DNA from: Psychrobacter sp. 5A.1
GTDB lineage: Bacteria > Pseudomonadota > Gammaproteobacteria > Pseudomonadales > Moraxellaceae
Length of the DNA stretch: 64,000 bases
NCBI RefSeq assembly: GCF_030407455.1
Contig: NZ_JASDDJ010000001.1
Span: forward strand, 1 to 64,000
Direction of reading: 5' to 3'
Shown: positions 8,817-18,852 of the stretch, in pieces
How the letters are laid out: each line of letters begins with the position of its first letter
Numbering within the stretch: the stretch's first letter is position 1
Position numbers and translations under genes: made by a program
Notes under the pieces: model-generated
Seen by the model: the letters and a program-made list of their open reading frames with translations, nothing else
Told to the model about the DNA's origin: nothing
Database searches by the model: none

Positions 8817-10214
8817 ATGATGAAAATAAAGCCTATTATTACTGCTATATCTATCGCTGCCGTAAGTGCCAGTGTTGGCGCTCTTGCTGCGCCTACCGAT
8901 AGTACTCGCACATTGCCAGTACGCACGATTGACTCTATGCCGAACATCGCTAAAAGAGTCAGCCTCAATGTGCAAGAGAGCCGTAGTCGCTCAGATGGTG
9001 CCGCGTCTGTCGCTGTAAAGCCCAATGCGAATACCACCAAATCGGTGGATAGCATGGATCAGCTGATCAATACCAAGCAAAACGCGCCAGCACCCGCGGC
9101 TGACAATATGAGTGCAGCAGAACTAACGCTGAAAGATGAACAGTCTGACAGTACTGATGATATTAGCGAAGGCCAAGCCGTTGCTGCTCCTAGCAACCTC
9201 TCATCTATCGATTCATCTGACCCACTCGCTTTTGAGTTGCCAGAAAACGAAAAACGTCAAGACTTCAGTGACGACCCAACCATCAAAAATATCGAAGACA
9301 AAGATGGTAAAAGACACACTACTCTGAACCTATCAAACTATGCCAAGCAAGTGAATAGTTCTGTCTGGTCACCGAACATGAAAGTCAACTCAGCGATGAC
9401 GATCAAGATGCAGGCGTTACTGGATTGGAACCATGCGTCTCCTGGTCCTATCGATGGCGGTTGGGGTATGAATAGTAAAAAAGCCCTTATCAATTTTCAA
9501 ACCATGAAAGGTTTGACTGCTAACGGTAAGATGGACCAAAAAACATGGGATGCTTTAGTCAAAAACATTCCTGCTAATAAGCCCGTACTGGTCACCTATA
9601 CGCTGACTAAAGCAGATCTTGATACCAACTTTGCAACTACCCCTTCTGGTTCAGAAGCCAAGTCAAAAATGAAAGGTTTGTATTATCAAGACATCAAAGA
9701 GATGTTGGGCGAACGTTTCCACATGGACGTACGCTACCTTGATAAGTTGAACAAGAACAAAGAATACAAAGTCGGTGAAACCATCACAGTATTGAACAAC
9801 CGTGGCGAGCTTAACCAACGTATCAACCGTATCGTAGCTCACAAAGCAGACCAAACCCTGTATGCATACAATGGTGATAAGCTGGTTGCCACTTATCCAA
9901 CAACTGTCGGTAGTGCTGCGACACCATCACCAAAAGGTACGTTTAAGATCATCAATAAAGTAAAAATGCCTTGGTATAAGTCAACAGTTGGTGAAGGTGC
10001 TCAAAAGAAAGTACATATGATAGCGCCAGGACCAAATAACCCAGTAGGCGTCGTATGGATGGGCTTATCTAAACCTTCTTACGGTCTCCATGGCTCACCG
10101 AAGCCTGAAGGCATCAGCCGTCAAGCATCTGCAGGCTGTGTTCGTTTGACCAACTGGGATGTGCTAGAGGTTTATGCCAATGTTGAGAATGGCGCGACTG
10201 TCGAGCTTAAATAA
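8817..10214 (+). CDS. L,D-transpeptidase with peptidoglycan-binding domain
   Basis: A secreted or periplasmic enzyme of 465 residues that probably makes 3-3 crosslinks in peptidoglycan or attaches proteins to it. Residues 1-25 are a signal peptide ending ALAA, without a lipobox. A low-complexity acidic region of about 26-180 follows. A PG_binding_1 domain covers about 195-245 (MQALLDWNHASPGPIDGGWG, LINFQTMKGLTANGKMD). The YkuD catalytic domain covers about 335-465, with the paired motifs HGSPKPEG near 424 and SAGCVRL near 437; Cys440 is the expected nucleophile. The layout resembles Acinetobacter LdtJ/YcbB-like enzymes, but I cannot assign a named orthologue. It ends at a terminator about 40 nt downstream and appears monocistronic. 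Confidence 0.9.
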   Translation: MMKIKPIITAISIAAVSASVGALAAPTDSTRTLPVRTIDSMPNIAKRVSLNVQESRSRSDGAASVAVKPNANTTKSVDSMDQLINTKQNAPAPAADNMSAAELTLKDEQSDSTDDISEGQAVAAPSNLSSIDSSDPLAFELPENEKRQDFSDDPTIKNIEDKDGKRHTTLNLSNYAKQVNSSVWSPNMKVNSAMTIKMQALLDWNHASPGPIDGGWGMNSKKALINFQTMKGLTANGKMDQKTWDALVKNIPANKPVLVTYTLTKADLDTNFATTPSGSEAKSKMKGLYYQDIKEMLGERFHMDVRYLDKLNKNKEYKVGETITVLNNRGELNQRINRIVAHKADQTLYAYNGDKLVATYPTTVGSAATPSPKGTFKIINKVKMPWYKSTVGEGAQKKVHMIAPGPNNPVGVVWMGLSKPSYGLHGSPKPEGISRQASAGCVRLTNWDVLEVYANVENGATVELK

Positions 10215-10254
10215 TCCTGATGAATGATTTTGATTAGCCGCTATTTGTAATAAT

Positions 10255-10288
10255 GAAAAAAAGACCTCACTATTGAGGTCTTTTTTTT
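10255..10288 (+). terminator. terminator after L,D-transpeptidase gene
   Basis: Hairpin aagacctca-ctat-tgaggtctt followed by a T-run. The A-run on the left side means it could also stop transcription of the small convergent gene. Confidence 0.85.
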
Positions 10289-10332
10289 GTTTGCTAGCAC
10301 GTGGTTGCTCAACTCAAAAGCACTATTCGATT

Positions 10333-10545
10333 TTATGTCTTATAGCCTTCTTCATTACCAGTAATACTGCCGATTTTTTTGGTAAGAAACAGTCCTGCAG
10401 GGATAGCGACCAAAAAGCCCAGTCCAACCGCCATTTGAATATGAGGTATTTCATTAAATCCTGTGACTAACGCCCCAATCATAAAGATACCGATAGTAAC
10501 CGTTGCTGCCATTGAGTAGATGACAGAGAATAATGGCCAGTTCAT
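10333..10545 (-). CDS. small two-helix membrane protein
   Basis: A protein of 70 residues with two predicted membrane helices: residues 4-28 (FSVIYSMAATVTIGIFMIGA) and 36-54 (IQMAVGLGFLVAIPAGLFL). It has a short charged tail (TKKIGSITGNEEGYKT). The inner helix ending AIPAGLFLTKKI resembles small proteins misleadingly annotated CTP synthetase in other proteobacteria; nothing here suggests nucleotide metabolism. A purine-rich aggaat sequence precedes the ATG. It is alone on this strand, convergent with the L,D-transpeptidase gene and divergent from the DUF389 gene. No function can be assigned. Confidence 0.6.
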   Translation of the reverse strand: MNWPLFSVIYSMAATVTIGIFMIGALVTGFNEIPHIQMAVGLGFLVAIPAGLFLTKKIGSITGNEEGYKT

Positions 10546-10822
10546 AAGTTATTCCTCATTTTTATTGTGGGTATAATACCTTTATACACGAAACCCACAA
10601 AAAAAGTAAGTATTTAATTTAAACCTTCAGGGCAGTCATATCCGATGATCTGGCATAAAAACCTTGTTAATATTAAGGTTTTTATGCTGACACTCTCAAT
10701 ATTATAAATACGCCCTATTTAACGGTTATTATTTACCGAACATTCTCTTCGCTTAGTCGCAAAAAACTCCTATATCTTTATCTATTTATCATTACAATAG
10801 TGACTTTCTTTATCTGTTAAGA

Positions 10823-12565
10823 ATGCCTTCTATCATGACCTCATCTAAAAAAACCACTTCTCCTGACTCATTGAATCAAAAGGATTTATCGGTCACAGCG
10901 GATGACACTCACAATCAAGATACTGTGTTTGACTCCGCCGTTGATGATGATGTGATAGAGGAGGCTCAACGAGAAAATACTCAGCACAAGCAGGCGGCTG
11001 AAATAGACATCGAAACAGAAGCAGAATATGCGCAGTCCTCTGACGCTGAGATAACGAGAGAAACCATCAGTGACGATGTGGTCGTGGCAACGTTGGCGTC
11101 ACCCAAATCTGAGGCGCAATCCACCACTGAAGAGTCAAAGCGTGTAGAATCAAATCCCATAGAAACAGAGAAGAAGTCAGATTTTTTTCAAACGAATGTG
11201 GCAAATACCACAGAAAAAAACGCTCAAGACGATAGTGACGCGGAGGTAACGGTAGAAGCAGAAGACGATCACCCTACCGATGGCCAAAATACCACGACAC
11301 CGCCATCAAATCAGCAAATAGCCAATCAATCAAAATCAAAAAACAAATTTAAGAATGGCGATGGTCATCAAAATGATGACTCAGAATATGATAGCCAAAG
11401 TGAAAATACCAATATAGAAGATAACGATGCCCAAGAAGACGAAAACGAAGGTAACGAAGAAGACGTTCAAGAAAAAAAAGAAGCCAAACTTGAGTCTTAC
11501 AAACAGTTTGTCGCCGAACAATTCAGCAATCAAAAAGTAGATTACCCAGAAGTACGGGTTAGGATTGAGGCGAACGCCCTGCCTAGCAAGATGTACTTCA
11601 TCATGAACATACTGTCTGCCATCATTGCCAGTTATGGGCTGGTGACCAATTCAGCAGCCGTGGTCATCGGGGCAATGCTGGTAGCCATGATGTTAGGCCC
11701 TATCACAGGCATCGCACTGGCAATTATTGACCACCGTATGCCTTTACTGCGTAAGTCATTTTTTACCGTTATCATTGGTGTCTCACTGGTGGTACTGGTG
11801 GGCTTTATCGTTGGTTGGCTACATAAAGATCAGCCATTGACGGCAGAAATTTTATCACGCACCCAGCCTACTTCCATGGATCTAATGATTGCCTTAGCTG
11901 GTGGTACGGCTGGTGCTTATGCGATGGTATCCCCGCACCTCTCAGTCGCTGTGGTCGGCGTGGCGGTCGCAACGGCCTTGGTACCACCACTGGCTGCTAG
12001 TGGTATTTTGCTCGCCAATGGTGAGATGCAACTCGGGCTTGGCGCGCTTTTATTAGCAGCGACCAACATCCTCGCTATCCAGTTTACCAACGCGCTTGTC
12101 TTGTGGGTCTTAGGCTTCCGTCGTTTGGTCGATGACGATTATAAGTCCAATACCTATCTGACTTTTTTGCAGCGTAACGCGGTGACTTTATTACTACTTG
12201 GTGGCTTAGGTGCTTACTTGACTATCAACCTACAGACCAATGCCAAGCAGCAAGTATTTGAGAGTAGTGTCAAAGAGGTCATCAATAGTTACTTTGTCGA
12301 TCAAGGCAACGTGTTGACCAATACTCAGTTCGACACATTAGAAGAAAATCGAGTCGTACGTGCAGTCATTCGTGGAGAGACATTACCAAGCTCATATGAC
12401 GTACGCCAGATTGAAACGCTCATTACTCAAGATATGGCAGAAAACTTCCCTGAATACTTGCCCATCAAGCTCCAACTGCGCTATCTACCCGTACAAGTGA
12501 TTGAGTCCAATCCAACCACACAAGACAAACTGGATGAAACCGATGCGGCAATTTTGACCAATTAA
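10823..12565 (+). CDS. DUF389 (TIGR00341-type) membrane protein
   Basis: A protein of 580 residues. The first 225 or so are a highly acidic, repeat-poor, presumably disordered region rich in Asp, Glu, Gln and Thr (for example EDNDAQEDENEGNEEDVQ). The conserved domain follows: an N-terminal segment (YPEVRVRIEANALPSKMYFI) and about six membrane helices from 255 to 460 with the family signatures SAAVVIGAMLVAMMLGPITG, ATALVPPLAASG and AATNILAIQFTNALVLWVLG. A soluble tail of about 110 residues ends the protein. DUF389 proteins are inner-membrane proteins of unknown function. The start could be this ATG or the in-frame ATG four codons later. It is apparently monocistronic, and a MITE-like repeat lies directly after its stop codon. 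Confidence 0.88.
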   Translation: MPSIMTSSKKTTSPDSLNQKDLSVTADDTHNQDTVFDSAVDDDVIEEAQRENTQHKQAAEIDIETEAEYAQSSDAEITRETISDDVVVATLASPKSEAQSTTEESKRVESNPIETEKKSDFFQTNVANTTEKNAQDDSDAEVTVEAEDDHPTDGQNTTTPPSNQQIANQSKSKNKFKNGDGHQNDDSEYDSQSENTNIEDNDAQEDENEGNEEDVQEKKEAKLESYKQFVAEQFSNQKVDYPEVRVRIEANALPSKMYFIMNILSAIIASYGLVTNSAAVVIGAMLVAMMLGPITGIALAIIDHRMPLLRKSFFTVIIGVSLVVLVGFIVGWLHKDQPLTAEILSRTQPTSMDLMIALAGGTAGAYAMVSPHLSVAVVGVAVATALVPPLAASGILLANGEMQLGLGALLLAATNILAIQFTNALVLWVLGFRRLVDDDYKSNTYLTFLQRNAVTLLLLGGLGAYLTINLQTNAKQQVFESSVKEVINSYFVDQGNVLTNTQFDTLEENRVVRAVIRGETLPSSYDVRQIETLITQDMAENFPEYLPIKLQLRYLPVQVIESNPTTQDKLDETDAAILTN

Positions 12566-12568
12566 TGC

Positions 12569-12744
12569 TTAGGGCGTGTCCTCAATGAGCACATTGATAC
12601 AGTTAGTCGCCTTTAAATGGTTAAGTTTTGTCAAACATCGTCAGAATTCTTGTCAATATGTTCATATTTACGGCGAGTGCTTCCTTGTTTGGCTGCAATT
12701 TTTCTCATGTTAAGCCCCGCAGTCTAAATGATGACACGCCTTAA
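12569..12744. repeat. 176-bp MITE-like element, copy A
   Basis: Bounded by a left end reading ttagggcgtgtcctca (12569-12584) and an inverted right end tgatgacacgccttaa (12729-12744), which differ at two positions. It has exactly the same length as the copy at 57209-57384 and shares internal segments in the same order (for example tcaaacatcgtca and gcaattt-tctcat). No transposase is encoded. It lies 4 bp past the DUF389 stop codon. Confidence 0.82.
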
Positions 12745-13129
12745 TTTATCCTCAATAGCCTACACCTCATCCTCAAAGACGTATCTACAGTCACCATCCT
12801 CAAATATGCTCATAAGACCATTGGTGTTCTCACTAAAATGGCCAACTCATCACTGAATCCTTACTATCCACATGGTTGTTTACGCTTCACAAATTAAACA
12901 TACAAAAATAGCAAGACTTTTAACTAAATGTATAGGCTGTACTTGATGGCTGACTTCTATCGAATACCGTGTTAGTATCTAGGATTTTTTTTAAAGCCTT
13001 ACTGCCATGATTTTGTTATCTGACGCTCAATCATCTGGCAATAAACCATCGAATCCTATATTTCGCGCTACAACAATTAAGGCAAGTTAGCCTAACAAAC
13101 CTAAACTTCAGGGATAGGAGTACATAATA
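12745..13129. other. intergenic region with possible decayed minus-strand coding sequence
   Basis: About 385 bp without an intact gene. On the minus strand, codons from roughly 12812 downwards read MSIFEDGDCRYVFEDEV, then a stop, then AIEDKLRRVII running into the MITE end. This looks like the remains of a gene, but I cannot name it. The last 100 bp before 13130 presumably hold the promoter of the YkvI-type gene. Confidence 0.3.
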
Positions 13130-14212
13130 GTGAACAAACAATCTTGGCAAATAGCCGCAGCCTATATGTCAGTAGTCGTTGGCGGCGGTTTTGCCTCTGG
13201 TCAGGAAGTCCTTCAGTTTTTTACCGGCTATGGTATGGCAAGTGTTATTGGCACGCTGGTTAGTGCCGCGCTTTTTGCTTTTTTAGGAATGCAAATTGCG
13301 CGCATGAGTTCGAATATGCAAGCCAACTCACACAAAAAAGTACTGTATACCTTATTTGGTACGCGTGCTGGATTGGTTATGGATGTGGTGTTATCGTTCT
13401 TTTTATTTGGTGTTGGCGTGGTCATGCTGGCTGGTAGTGGTTCCATTTTTACTCAGCAATACGGTTGGCCACCGCTGGTGGGCAGTATTTTCATGACGGT
13501 ACTGGTAATCGCCACACTCTGTTTAAAAGTAAAGGGTATTATAAGGCTAATCAGTATCATTATGCCTGTACTGCTGCTATTGATATTGGCTATTACCACG
13601 TACTCAATTTTTAACAGCAGCGCCTCAAGTGACACGCTAAATAAGGTAGCGCAAGAAATACCCACTATCAGCTCAAACTGGCCAATCTCAAATTGGTTTT
13701 TTGGTGCGGTGCTTTATGCCTCCTTTAACATTGCGGTTGGCTTTCCTATGCTGGCAGTCATTGGGGGTATGACCCGCTCAGAAAAAACGGCAGCCAGCGG
13801 TGGCGCGATGGGTGGGCTTGGCTTGGGCTTATTAGTATTTTTACTCAACATTGGTCTTTTTGCTAACATCGATAAACTCATAGGCGTTGAAATGCCTACT
13901 TTAGGATTGGCCTCAAACATTTCACCCGTGTTAGCGATAATTATGTCAGTGACGCTCATTTGTATGATATACAGTACCGCAGTGGGTATGTTTTTTGCCT
14001 TTAGTACACGCTTTGCGACGCCAGGAACAAATCGCTTCAAATCGCTTAGCGCATTTTTCGCTATCGTTGGACTTGGCTTAAGCCAGCTTGGTTTCAGTAA
14101 ACTCATTGGCACCGTGTATCCCATGCTAGGCATTATTGGTCTAATAATGATTGTGGCTATTATTTGGGCGTGGGTTCGCAGCCGTAATCAGCCAGCACAA
14201 ACACAAAGTTAA
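13130..14212 (+). CDS. YkvI-family membrane transporter
   Basis: An integral membrane protein of 360 residues with about ten helices. It opens with WQIAAAYMSVVVGGGFASGQEVLQFF, in which the GGGFASGQE loop is the hallmark of the YkvI/COG3814 family. This family belongs to the APC/LeuT-fold amino acid transporter superfamily, and its substrates are not known. Further typical segments are LFGVGVVMLAGSGSIF and FNIAVGFPMLAVIGG. Translation probably starts at the GTG at 13130, preceded by ataggagt at good spacing. The gene stands alone, 230 bp upstream of alaS, with no clear terminator between them, so some read-through into alaS is possible. Confidence 0.85.
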   Translation: MNKQSWQIAAAYMSVVVGGGFASGQEVLQFFTGYGMASVIGTLVSAALFAFLGMQIARMSSNMQANSHKKVLYTLFGTRAGLVMDVVLSFFLFGVGVVMLAGSGSIFTQQYGWPPLVGSIFMTVLVIATLCLKVKGIIRLISIIMPVLLLLILAITTYSIFNSSASSDTLNKVAQEIPTISSNWPISNWFFGAVLYASFNIAVGFPMLAVIGGMTRSEKTAASGGAMGGLGLGLLVFLLNIGLFANIDKLIGVEMPTLGLASNISPVLAIIMSVTLICMIYSTAVGMFFAFSTRFATPGTNRFKSLSAFFAIVGLGLSQLGFSKLIGTVYPMLGIIGLIMIVAIIWAWVRSRNQPAQTQS

Positions 14213-14442
14213 CATTGAGCATGCTGAGATTGATATCACCAGTGACTTTTTGGCGACTCATGCTGTCATTCGCGGTGAAACCCATTAACGCTGATTAGTT
14301 GCAAATTAAAGCACCATTCGCCTTCGCAGAATAACCCTGCAGTTATAACTCTTGTACCAAGAGCTTAGGCGTTTGTGCTAAAATCGCTTGCAAAATTACT
14401 CATCTTATTCTATTCAATACTACCAATTAGTAAGGAGCCGCT

Positions 14443-17115
14443 GTGAGCCAGCCATTTCGCTCAGCCGATATTCGCCAAGCCTTTCTCGATTTTTTCATAA
14501 GCAAGCAGCACACCCAAGTTTCATCGTCTAGCTTGATTCCACACAATGACCCGACATTGCTATTTACCAATGCTGGTATGAATCAGTTCAAAGAGACATT
14601 TTTGGGAATGGAGCCACGTGACTATACACGTGCGGTAACCTCTCAAAAGTGCGTACGTGCTGGCGGTAAACACAACGATTTAGATAATGTCGGCTATACC
14701 GCACGTCATCACACGTTCTTTGAAATGCTTGGCAATTTCTCGTTTGGTGATTACTTCAAACAAGCAGGTATCGAATACATCTGGGAGTTTTTGACCTCAG
14801 ATGAATGGCTAGCGATTGATAAAAATCGTCTCTATGTCACTATTTATGAGACTGATGACGAAGCCTTTGAAATTTGGAATAAAAACATAGGCATTCCAAG
14901 TGAACGCATCATTCGTATTGGCGATAATAAAGGTGCGCCTTACGCTTCCGATAACTTTTGGACGATGGGTGACACTGGTCCTTGTGGCCCTTGTACTGAA
15001 GTCTTTTATGACCACGGCGCCGATATCGAAGGCGGCCTGCCAGGTACGCCAGAAGAAGACGGCGATCGCTATATTGAGATTTGGAACTGCGTATTTATGC
15101 AGTTCAATCGTCAAAAAGACGGTACGCTATTGCCGCTACCTGCTCCAAGTGTCGATACAGGCATGGGGCTTGAGCGTATTAGTGCCATTATGCAAGGCGT
15201 TCATGGCAACTACGAGATCGACTTATTTATCCATTTGATGGATGCAGCGGCTGACATCTTAGAGATCAGCAATGAGCAACAATCATCACTAAAAGTCATC
15301 GCTGATCACATCCGCGCCGTGGCGTTTTTGATTGCCGATGGTGTCACACCAAGCAATGAAGGTCGCGGTTATGTATTGCGCCGTGTCATTCGTCGCGCAG
15401 TACGCCATGGCAACAAACTTGGTGCTGATAGTGAGTTTTTCTACAAAATGGTTGCGCCGCTCGTGGCTGAAATGGGCAGTGCTTATCCTGATCTAAAAGA
15501 AAAACAAAGCCTCATCGAAAATGCCATTCAAAAAGAAGAAGCACAGTTTGCCAAGACATTAGCACAAGGTCTACGCTTGCTTGCCAGCGAACTTGAAGGC
15601 TTACAAGATGGCGATACGCTATCTGGTGAAGCAGCGTTTAAGCTCTATGATACCTATGGTTTCCCACTTGATTTGACCGCCGATATTACTCGTGAGCGTG
15701 GTATTGCGATTGATGAAGCGGAATTTGACGAGCATATGCAAGCGCAACGTGAGCGTGCGCGTGATGCTGGCAAATTTGACGTCGATTACAGCAGCGTCAT
15801 TCAAGTAGAAACGCCAACGGCATTTATCGGCTATGAGCAGCTTGAAGAAGACGGCGTGACTATTGACGCGCTTTATCAAGACGGCAACCCAGCAGACAGC
15901 TTAACAGAAGGCATGGAAGGCGTTGTGGTATTGGATCGCACCCCATTTTATGCTGAAGGTGGTGGTCAAGTTGGTGAGCTGGGCGAAATCCGTACTGCAT
16001 CGGGCGTCTTTGAGGTCCAAGATACCAAAAAATCTGGTCAGGCGATTATCCATTATGGTGTCGTGACCATGGGTGAAATTAGCACCAAGCAAACGGCTGA
16101 AGCACAAGTGCTCTCAAGCATTCGTACAGCCAGTGCAAAAAACCACTCAGCCACTCACCTATTGCATGCAGCGCTCAGAGAAGTATTGGGCGACGCGGTC
16201 ACCCAAAAAGGCTCACTAGTATCAAGCGAAGTATTACGTTTTGATTTCTCTTATGACAAGCCTGTCAGTGTCGCTGAAATTACGCGTATCGAACGTCTCG
16301 TCAATGAACAGATTCAAGCCAACACTCCTGCCCGTATCGAGAACATGTCGATTGATGAAGCCATGAAAAACGGTGCAATGGCGCTGTTTGGTGAAAAGTA
16401 CGGCAGTGACGTGCGAGTACTAACCATGGGTACAGACAGTATCGTAGATGGTCAGCGCAAGCCTTTCTCTATCGAGCTGTGTGGCGGTTTACATGTGCAG
16501 CGTACTGGTGATATTGGTCTGTTAAAAATTACGAGCGAGTCAGGCATTGCTGCTGGCATCCGCCGTATTGAAGCCGTTACTGGCATGAATGCGGTCAAAA
16601 ACATTCAGCAAAGCGAGCAACAATTGAGCGAGCTCGCCAGTCAGCTTAAAGTAAAACGCCCTGAAGTTGCCCAGCGTGTCCGTACCATGGCAGATAAGCA
16701 GCGCGACCTAGAAAAACAACTAGAGCGCTTGCAACAAAAAATAGCCAGTGCTCAAGCAGCCAACTTACTCGATGACGTACAGACTATCGCTGGTACGCCA
16801 GTGCTAATCAGTACCTTAAGCGGTATCGATGGTAAATCAATCCGTACCTTAATGGACGATATCAAATCGAAACTGCCAGATAGCGTGATTGTATTGATTG
16901 GTGACAAAGACGATCAGTTGGCGCTAGCAGCAAGCGTGGCCAAGTCTGTCACTGCTAAAGTGAAAGCTGGTGATATCATTCGTCATTTGGCGGGCGAGCT
17001 TGGTGGTAAAGGTGGTGGTAAGCCTGACTATGCACAGGGCGGCGCACCAAAATCTGGCAATAGCACCACGGTGATCAATGCTCTACCTGCTTGGATTGAA
17101 ACCCAGCTTAGCTAA
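14443..17115 (+). CDS. alaS: alanyl-tRNA synthetase
   Basis: A class II aminoacyl-tRNA synthetase that charges tRNA-Ala. At 890 residues it is close to the usual 875. The catalytic domain has motif 2 ([18 protein letters not shown]) and motif 3 ([17 protein letters not shown]). The editing domain carries the zinc/catalytic set [16 protein letters not shown] plus [13 protein letters not shown]. The C-terminal coiled coil ([15 protein letters not shown]) and DHHA1 domain with a Gly-rich [14 protein letters not shown] segment complete the normal layout. GTG at 14443 is preceded by an excellent SD (taaggag). It lies upstream of lysC and csrA, although here lysC intervenes between alaS and csrA, which are adjacent in E. 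coli. Confidence 0.98.
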   Translation: MSQPFRSADIRQAFLDFFISKQHTQVSSSSLIPHNDPTLLFTNAGMNQFKETFLGMEPRDYTRAVTSQKCVRAGGKHNDLDNVGYTARHHTFFEMLGNFSFGDYFKQAGIEYIWEFLTSDEWLAIDKNRLYVTIYETDDEAFEIWNKNIGIPSERIIRIGDNKGAPYASDNFWTMGDTGPCGPCTEVFYDHGADIEGGLPGTPEEDGDRYIEIWNCVFMQFNRQKDGTLLPLPAPSVDTGMGLERISAIMQGVHGNYEIDLFIHLMDAAADILEISNEQQSSLKVIADHIRAVAFLIADGVTPSNEGRGYVLRRVIRRAVRHGNKLGADSEFFYKMVAPLVAEMGSAYPDLKEKQSLIENAIQKEEAQFAKTLAQGLRLLASELEGLQDGDTLSGEAAFKLYDTYGFPLDLTADITRERGIAIDEAEFDEHMQAQRERARDAGKFDVDYSSVIQVETPTAFIGYEQLEEDGVTIDALYQDGNPADSLTEGMEGVVVLDRTPFYAEGGGQVGELGEIRTASGVFEVQDTKKSGQAIIHYGVVTMGEISTKQTAEAQVLSSIRTASAKNHSATHLLHAALREVLGDAVTQKGSLVSSEVLRFDFSYDKPVSVAEITRIERLVNEQIQANTPARIENMSIDEAMKNGAMALFGEKYGSDVRVLTMGTDSIVDGQRKPFSIELCGGLHVQRTGDIGLLKITSESGIAAGIRRIEAVTGMNAVKNIQQSEQQLSELASQLKVKRPEVAQRVRTMADKQRDLEKQLERLQQKIASAQAANLLDDVQTIAGTPVLISTLSGIDGKSIRTLMDDIKSKLPDSVIVLIGDKDDQLALAASVAKSVTAKVKAGDIIRHLAGELGGKGGGKPDYAQGGAPKSGNSTTVINALPAWIETQLS

Positions 17116-17565
17116 ACTGACAGTGATGAATAGCAATGATGGGGATATAAAGCGTGACAACGTGAAACGCCACTCTGGCCTATTTCGCACAGGCTATGTG
17201 ATTGGTTATAACCACTATAACCAATCGCCATACATCTAAGTGATACAGAGACTTAAAGTTACGCTGTATATATGGTATAAAGGTCAACGTTTGGACATAT
17301 TGTTCATTCACTAAGTTTGAAGCAGATACCATTAGATGAATGAAATACATAGGACGTAACTCTTATAATTTGGCTTTATTTATAGTCGATTCAGAATAAG
17401 GTAGAGACAAGACAGACGAGTGAAAGTACTACAAATTGTAGGCGGAGCGCGTCTAACACCGTATCTAACTTATAAGGATTTGACTATATACAGGCATTGG
17501 CGAGTATCACATTGACTCTCATCAATGATAATAAAAGGTCATTAATGAATAATAGGTAGATTTTT
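17116..17565. other. intergenic region alaS-lysC
   Basis: A gap of 450 bp holding a full 108-bp repeat (17381-17488). I looked for a lysine riboswitch ahead of lysC and found no convincing L-box architecture. No strong terminator for alaS is visible. Confidence 0.5.
17381..17488. repeat. 108-bp intergenic repeat, copy 1
   Basis: It shares length and sequence with 56061-56168. Common core segments are aaagtactacaaa, a central gag(c)g motif and acaccgtatct. Its ends are roughly inverted (tatagtcgattc and ggatttgactata). It lies in the lysC leader region and has no coding capacity. Confidence 0.8.
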
Positions 17566-18852
17566 ATGGCGTTAATAGTACAGAAATATGGCGGCACCTC
17601 GATGGGTAGTATCGACCGCATCAAAAACGTCGCCAAACGAGTCAAGCGCTGGCATGACAATGGTCATCAAGTGGTTGTCGTGGTCTCTGCCATGAGCGGC
17701 GAAACCAACCGTTTGATTGATCTAGCTCGCCAAATTAGCACGCAGCCTGACCCTCGTGAATACGATCAAATGGTCTCAACTGGTGAGCAGGTCTCTATCT
17801 CACTACTGGCCATGGCGATTAAAGAGCTTGGTATTGGTGCCCGTTCATTTACTGGTCGCCAAGTGGCTATTAAAACTGACAACGCCCATAACAAAGCCCG
17901 TATCGAAAGTATCGATGATAAAAACATACGTGAGCAACTAGATGCTGGCAATATCGTCATCGTCGCAGGCTTTCAAGGTATTGATGAAGAAGGCAACGCG
18001 ACCACATTAGGGCGCGGTGGCTCTGATACTACTGGTGTCGCTATTGCAGCTGCTTTGGGTGCTGATGAATGTCAAATTTATACCGATGTTGATGGCGTCT
18101 ATACCACTGATCCTCGCGTCACCTCAAAAGCCAAAAAGCTTGAAAAAATCACCTTTGAAGAAATGCTTGAAATGGCAAGTCTTGGCTCTAAGATTTTACA
18201 GATTCGCTCAGTAGAGTTCGCTGGTAAATATGGCGTGCCGCTGCGTGTACTCTCTAGCTTTGATGAAAACACAGACGGTAGCTTTGACCAAGAATTTCAA
18301 GACAACGTTGGTACCCTAATTACGATAGACGAAGGAGACAATATGGAACAGGCAATCATCTCAGGTATCGCGTTCAACAGAGACGAAGCAAAAATCTTAG
18401 TACGCGGCGTGCCTGATCACCCTGGTATTGCCTCTGCTATTTTAAGTCCAATTGGCCGTGCCAATATCGAAATCGATATGATTGTACAAAACCTTTCGGA
18501 TAACGGTACCACTGACTTTACTTTCACAGTTAACCGCACTGATTTAGATAAAACGCTAAAAGTGCTTAACGAAGAAGTGAAAGATGAAATTGGCGCCAAA
18601 GAAATATTAGGCAACAGTGAAGTTGTTAAAGTTTCATTGGTTGGTGTTGGTATGCGCTCACATGCTGGTGTTGCTAGCCTTATGTTCCAAACACTGGCTG
18701 AAAACAACATCAATATCCAAATGATATCAACCAGCGAAATCAAAGTGTCGGTTCTGATTCAAGACCAACACTTAGAAAAAGCCGTTAAGTCATTGCACAC
18801 GGCATTTGGCCTAGATCGTGAAGACGGCGAAAGCAAAATCGCTGGGCTATAA
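17566..18852 (+). CDS. lysC: aspartate kinase (alpha subunit)
   Basis: Aspartokinase phosphorylates aspartate, the first step to lysine, threonine, methionine and diaminopimelate. The kinase domain has KYGGTSMGS at residues 7-15, STGEQVSISLLAMA near 68, GRGGSDTTGVA near 149 and YTDVDGVYTTDPR near 174. Two ACT domains from about 268 onwards (HPGIASAILSPIGRANIEID and SHAGVASLMFQTLAENNINI) imply feedback control by lysine and/or threonine. It has 428 residues, against about 410 usual, with a few extra residues around NTDGSFDQEFQDN before the ACT region. An internal start at 18343 is discussed separately. A terminator follows about 100 nt after the stop. Confidence 0.97.
   Translation: MALIVQKYGGTSMGSIDRIKNVAKRVKRWHDNGHQVVVVVSAMSGETNRLIDLARQISTQPDPREYDQMVSTGEQVSISLLAMAIKELGIGARSFTGRQVAIKTDNAHNKARIESIDDKNIREQLDAGNIVIVAGFQGIDEEGNATTLGRGGSDTTGVAIAAALGADECQIYTDVDGVYTTDPRVTSKAKKLEKITFEEMLEMASLGSKILQIRSVEFAGKYGVPLRVLSSFDENTDGSFDQEFQDNVGTLITIDEGDNMEQAIISGIAFNRDEAKILVRGVPDHPGIASAILSPIGRANIEIDMIVQNLSDNGTTDFTFTVNRTDLDKTLKVLNEEVKDEIGAKEILGNSEVVKVSLVGVGMRSHAGVASLMFQTLAENNINIQMISTSEIKVSVLIQDQHLEKAVKSLHTAFGLDREDGESKIAGL
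18343..18852 (+). CDS. possible separately translated aspartokinase beta subunit
   Basis: In-frame ATG at codon 260 of lysC (MEQAIISGIAF), preceded by aaggag at 18332-18337 with a 5-nt spacer. The product would have 169 residues covering just the two ACT regulatory domains. In Corynebacterium and Bacillus, lysC makes an alpha2beta2 enzyme from exactly such an internal start, and the Corynebacterium beta chain begins at the equivalent place (EEAVLTGVA). The SD and ATG are seen directly; use of this start is inferred. Confidence 0.55.
   Translation: MEQAIISGIAFNRDEAKILVRGVPDHPGIASAILSPIGRANIEIDMIVQNLSDNGTTDFTFTVNRTDLDKTLKVLNEEVKDEIGAKEILGNSEVVKVSLVGVGMRSHAGVASLMFQTLAENNINIQMISTSEIKVSVLIQDQHLEKAVKSLHTAFGLDREDGESKIAGL

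Noticed and set aside
17116..17565. Possible lysine riboswitch ahead of lysC
   Set aside because: The only striking sequence is the 108-bp repeat, which also occurs at 56061 next to unrelated genes. I could not form the five-helix L-box pattern.
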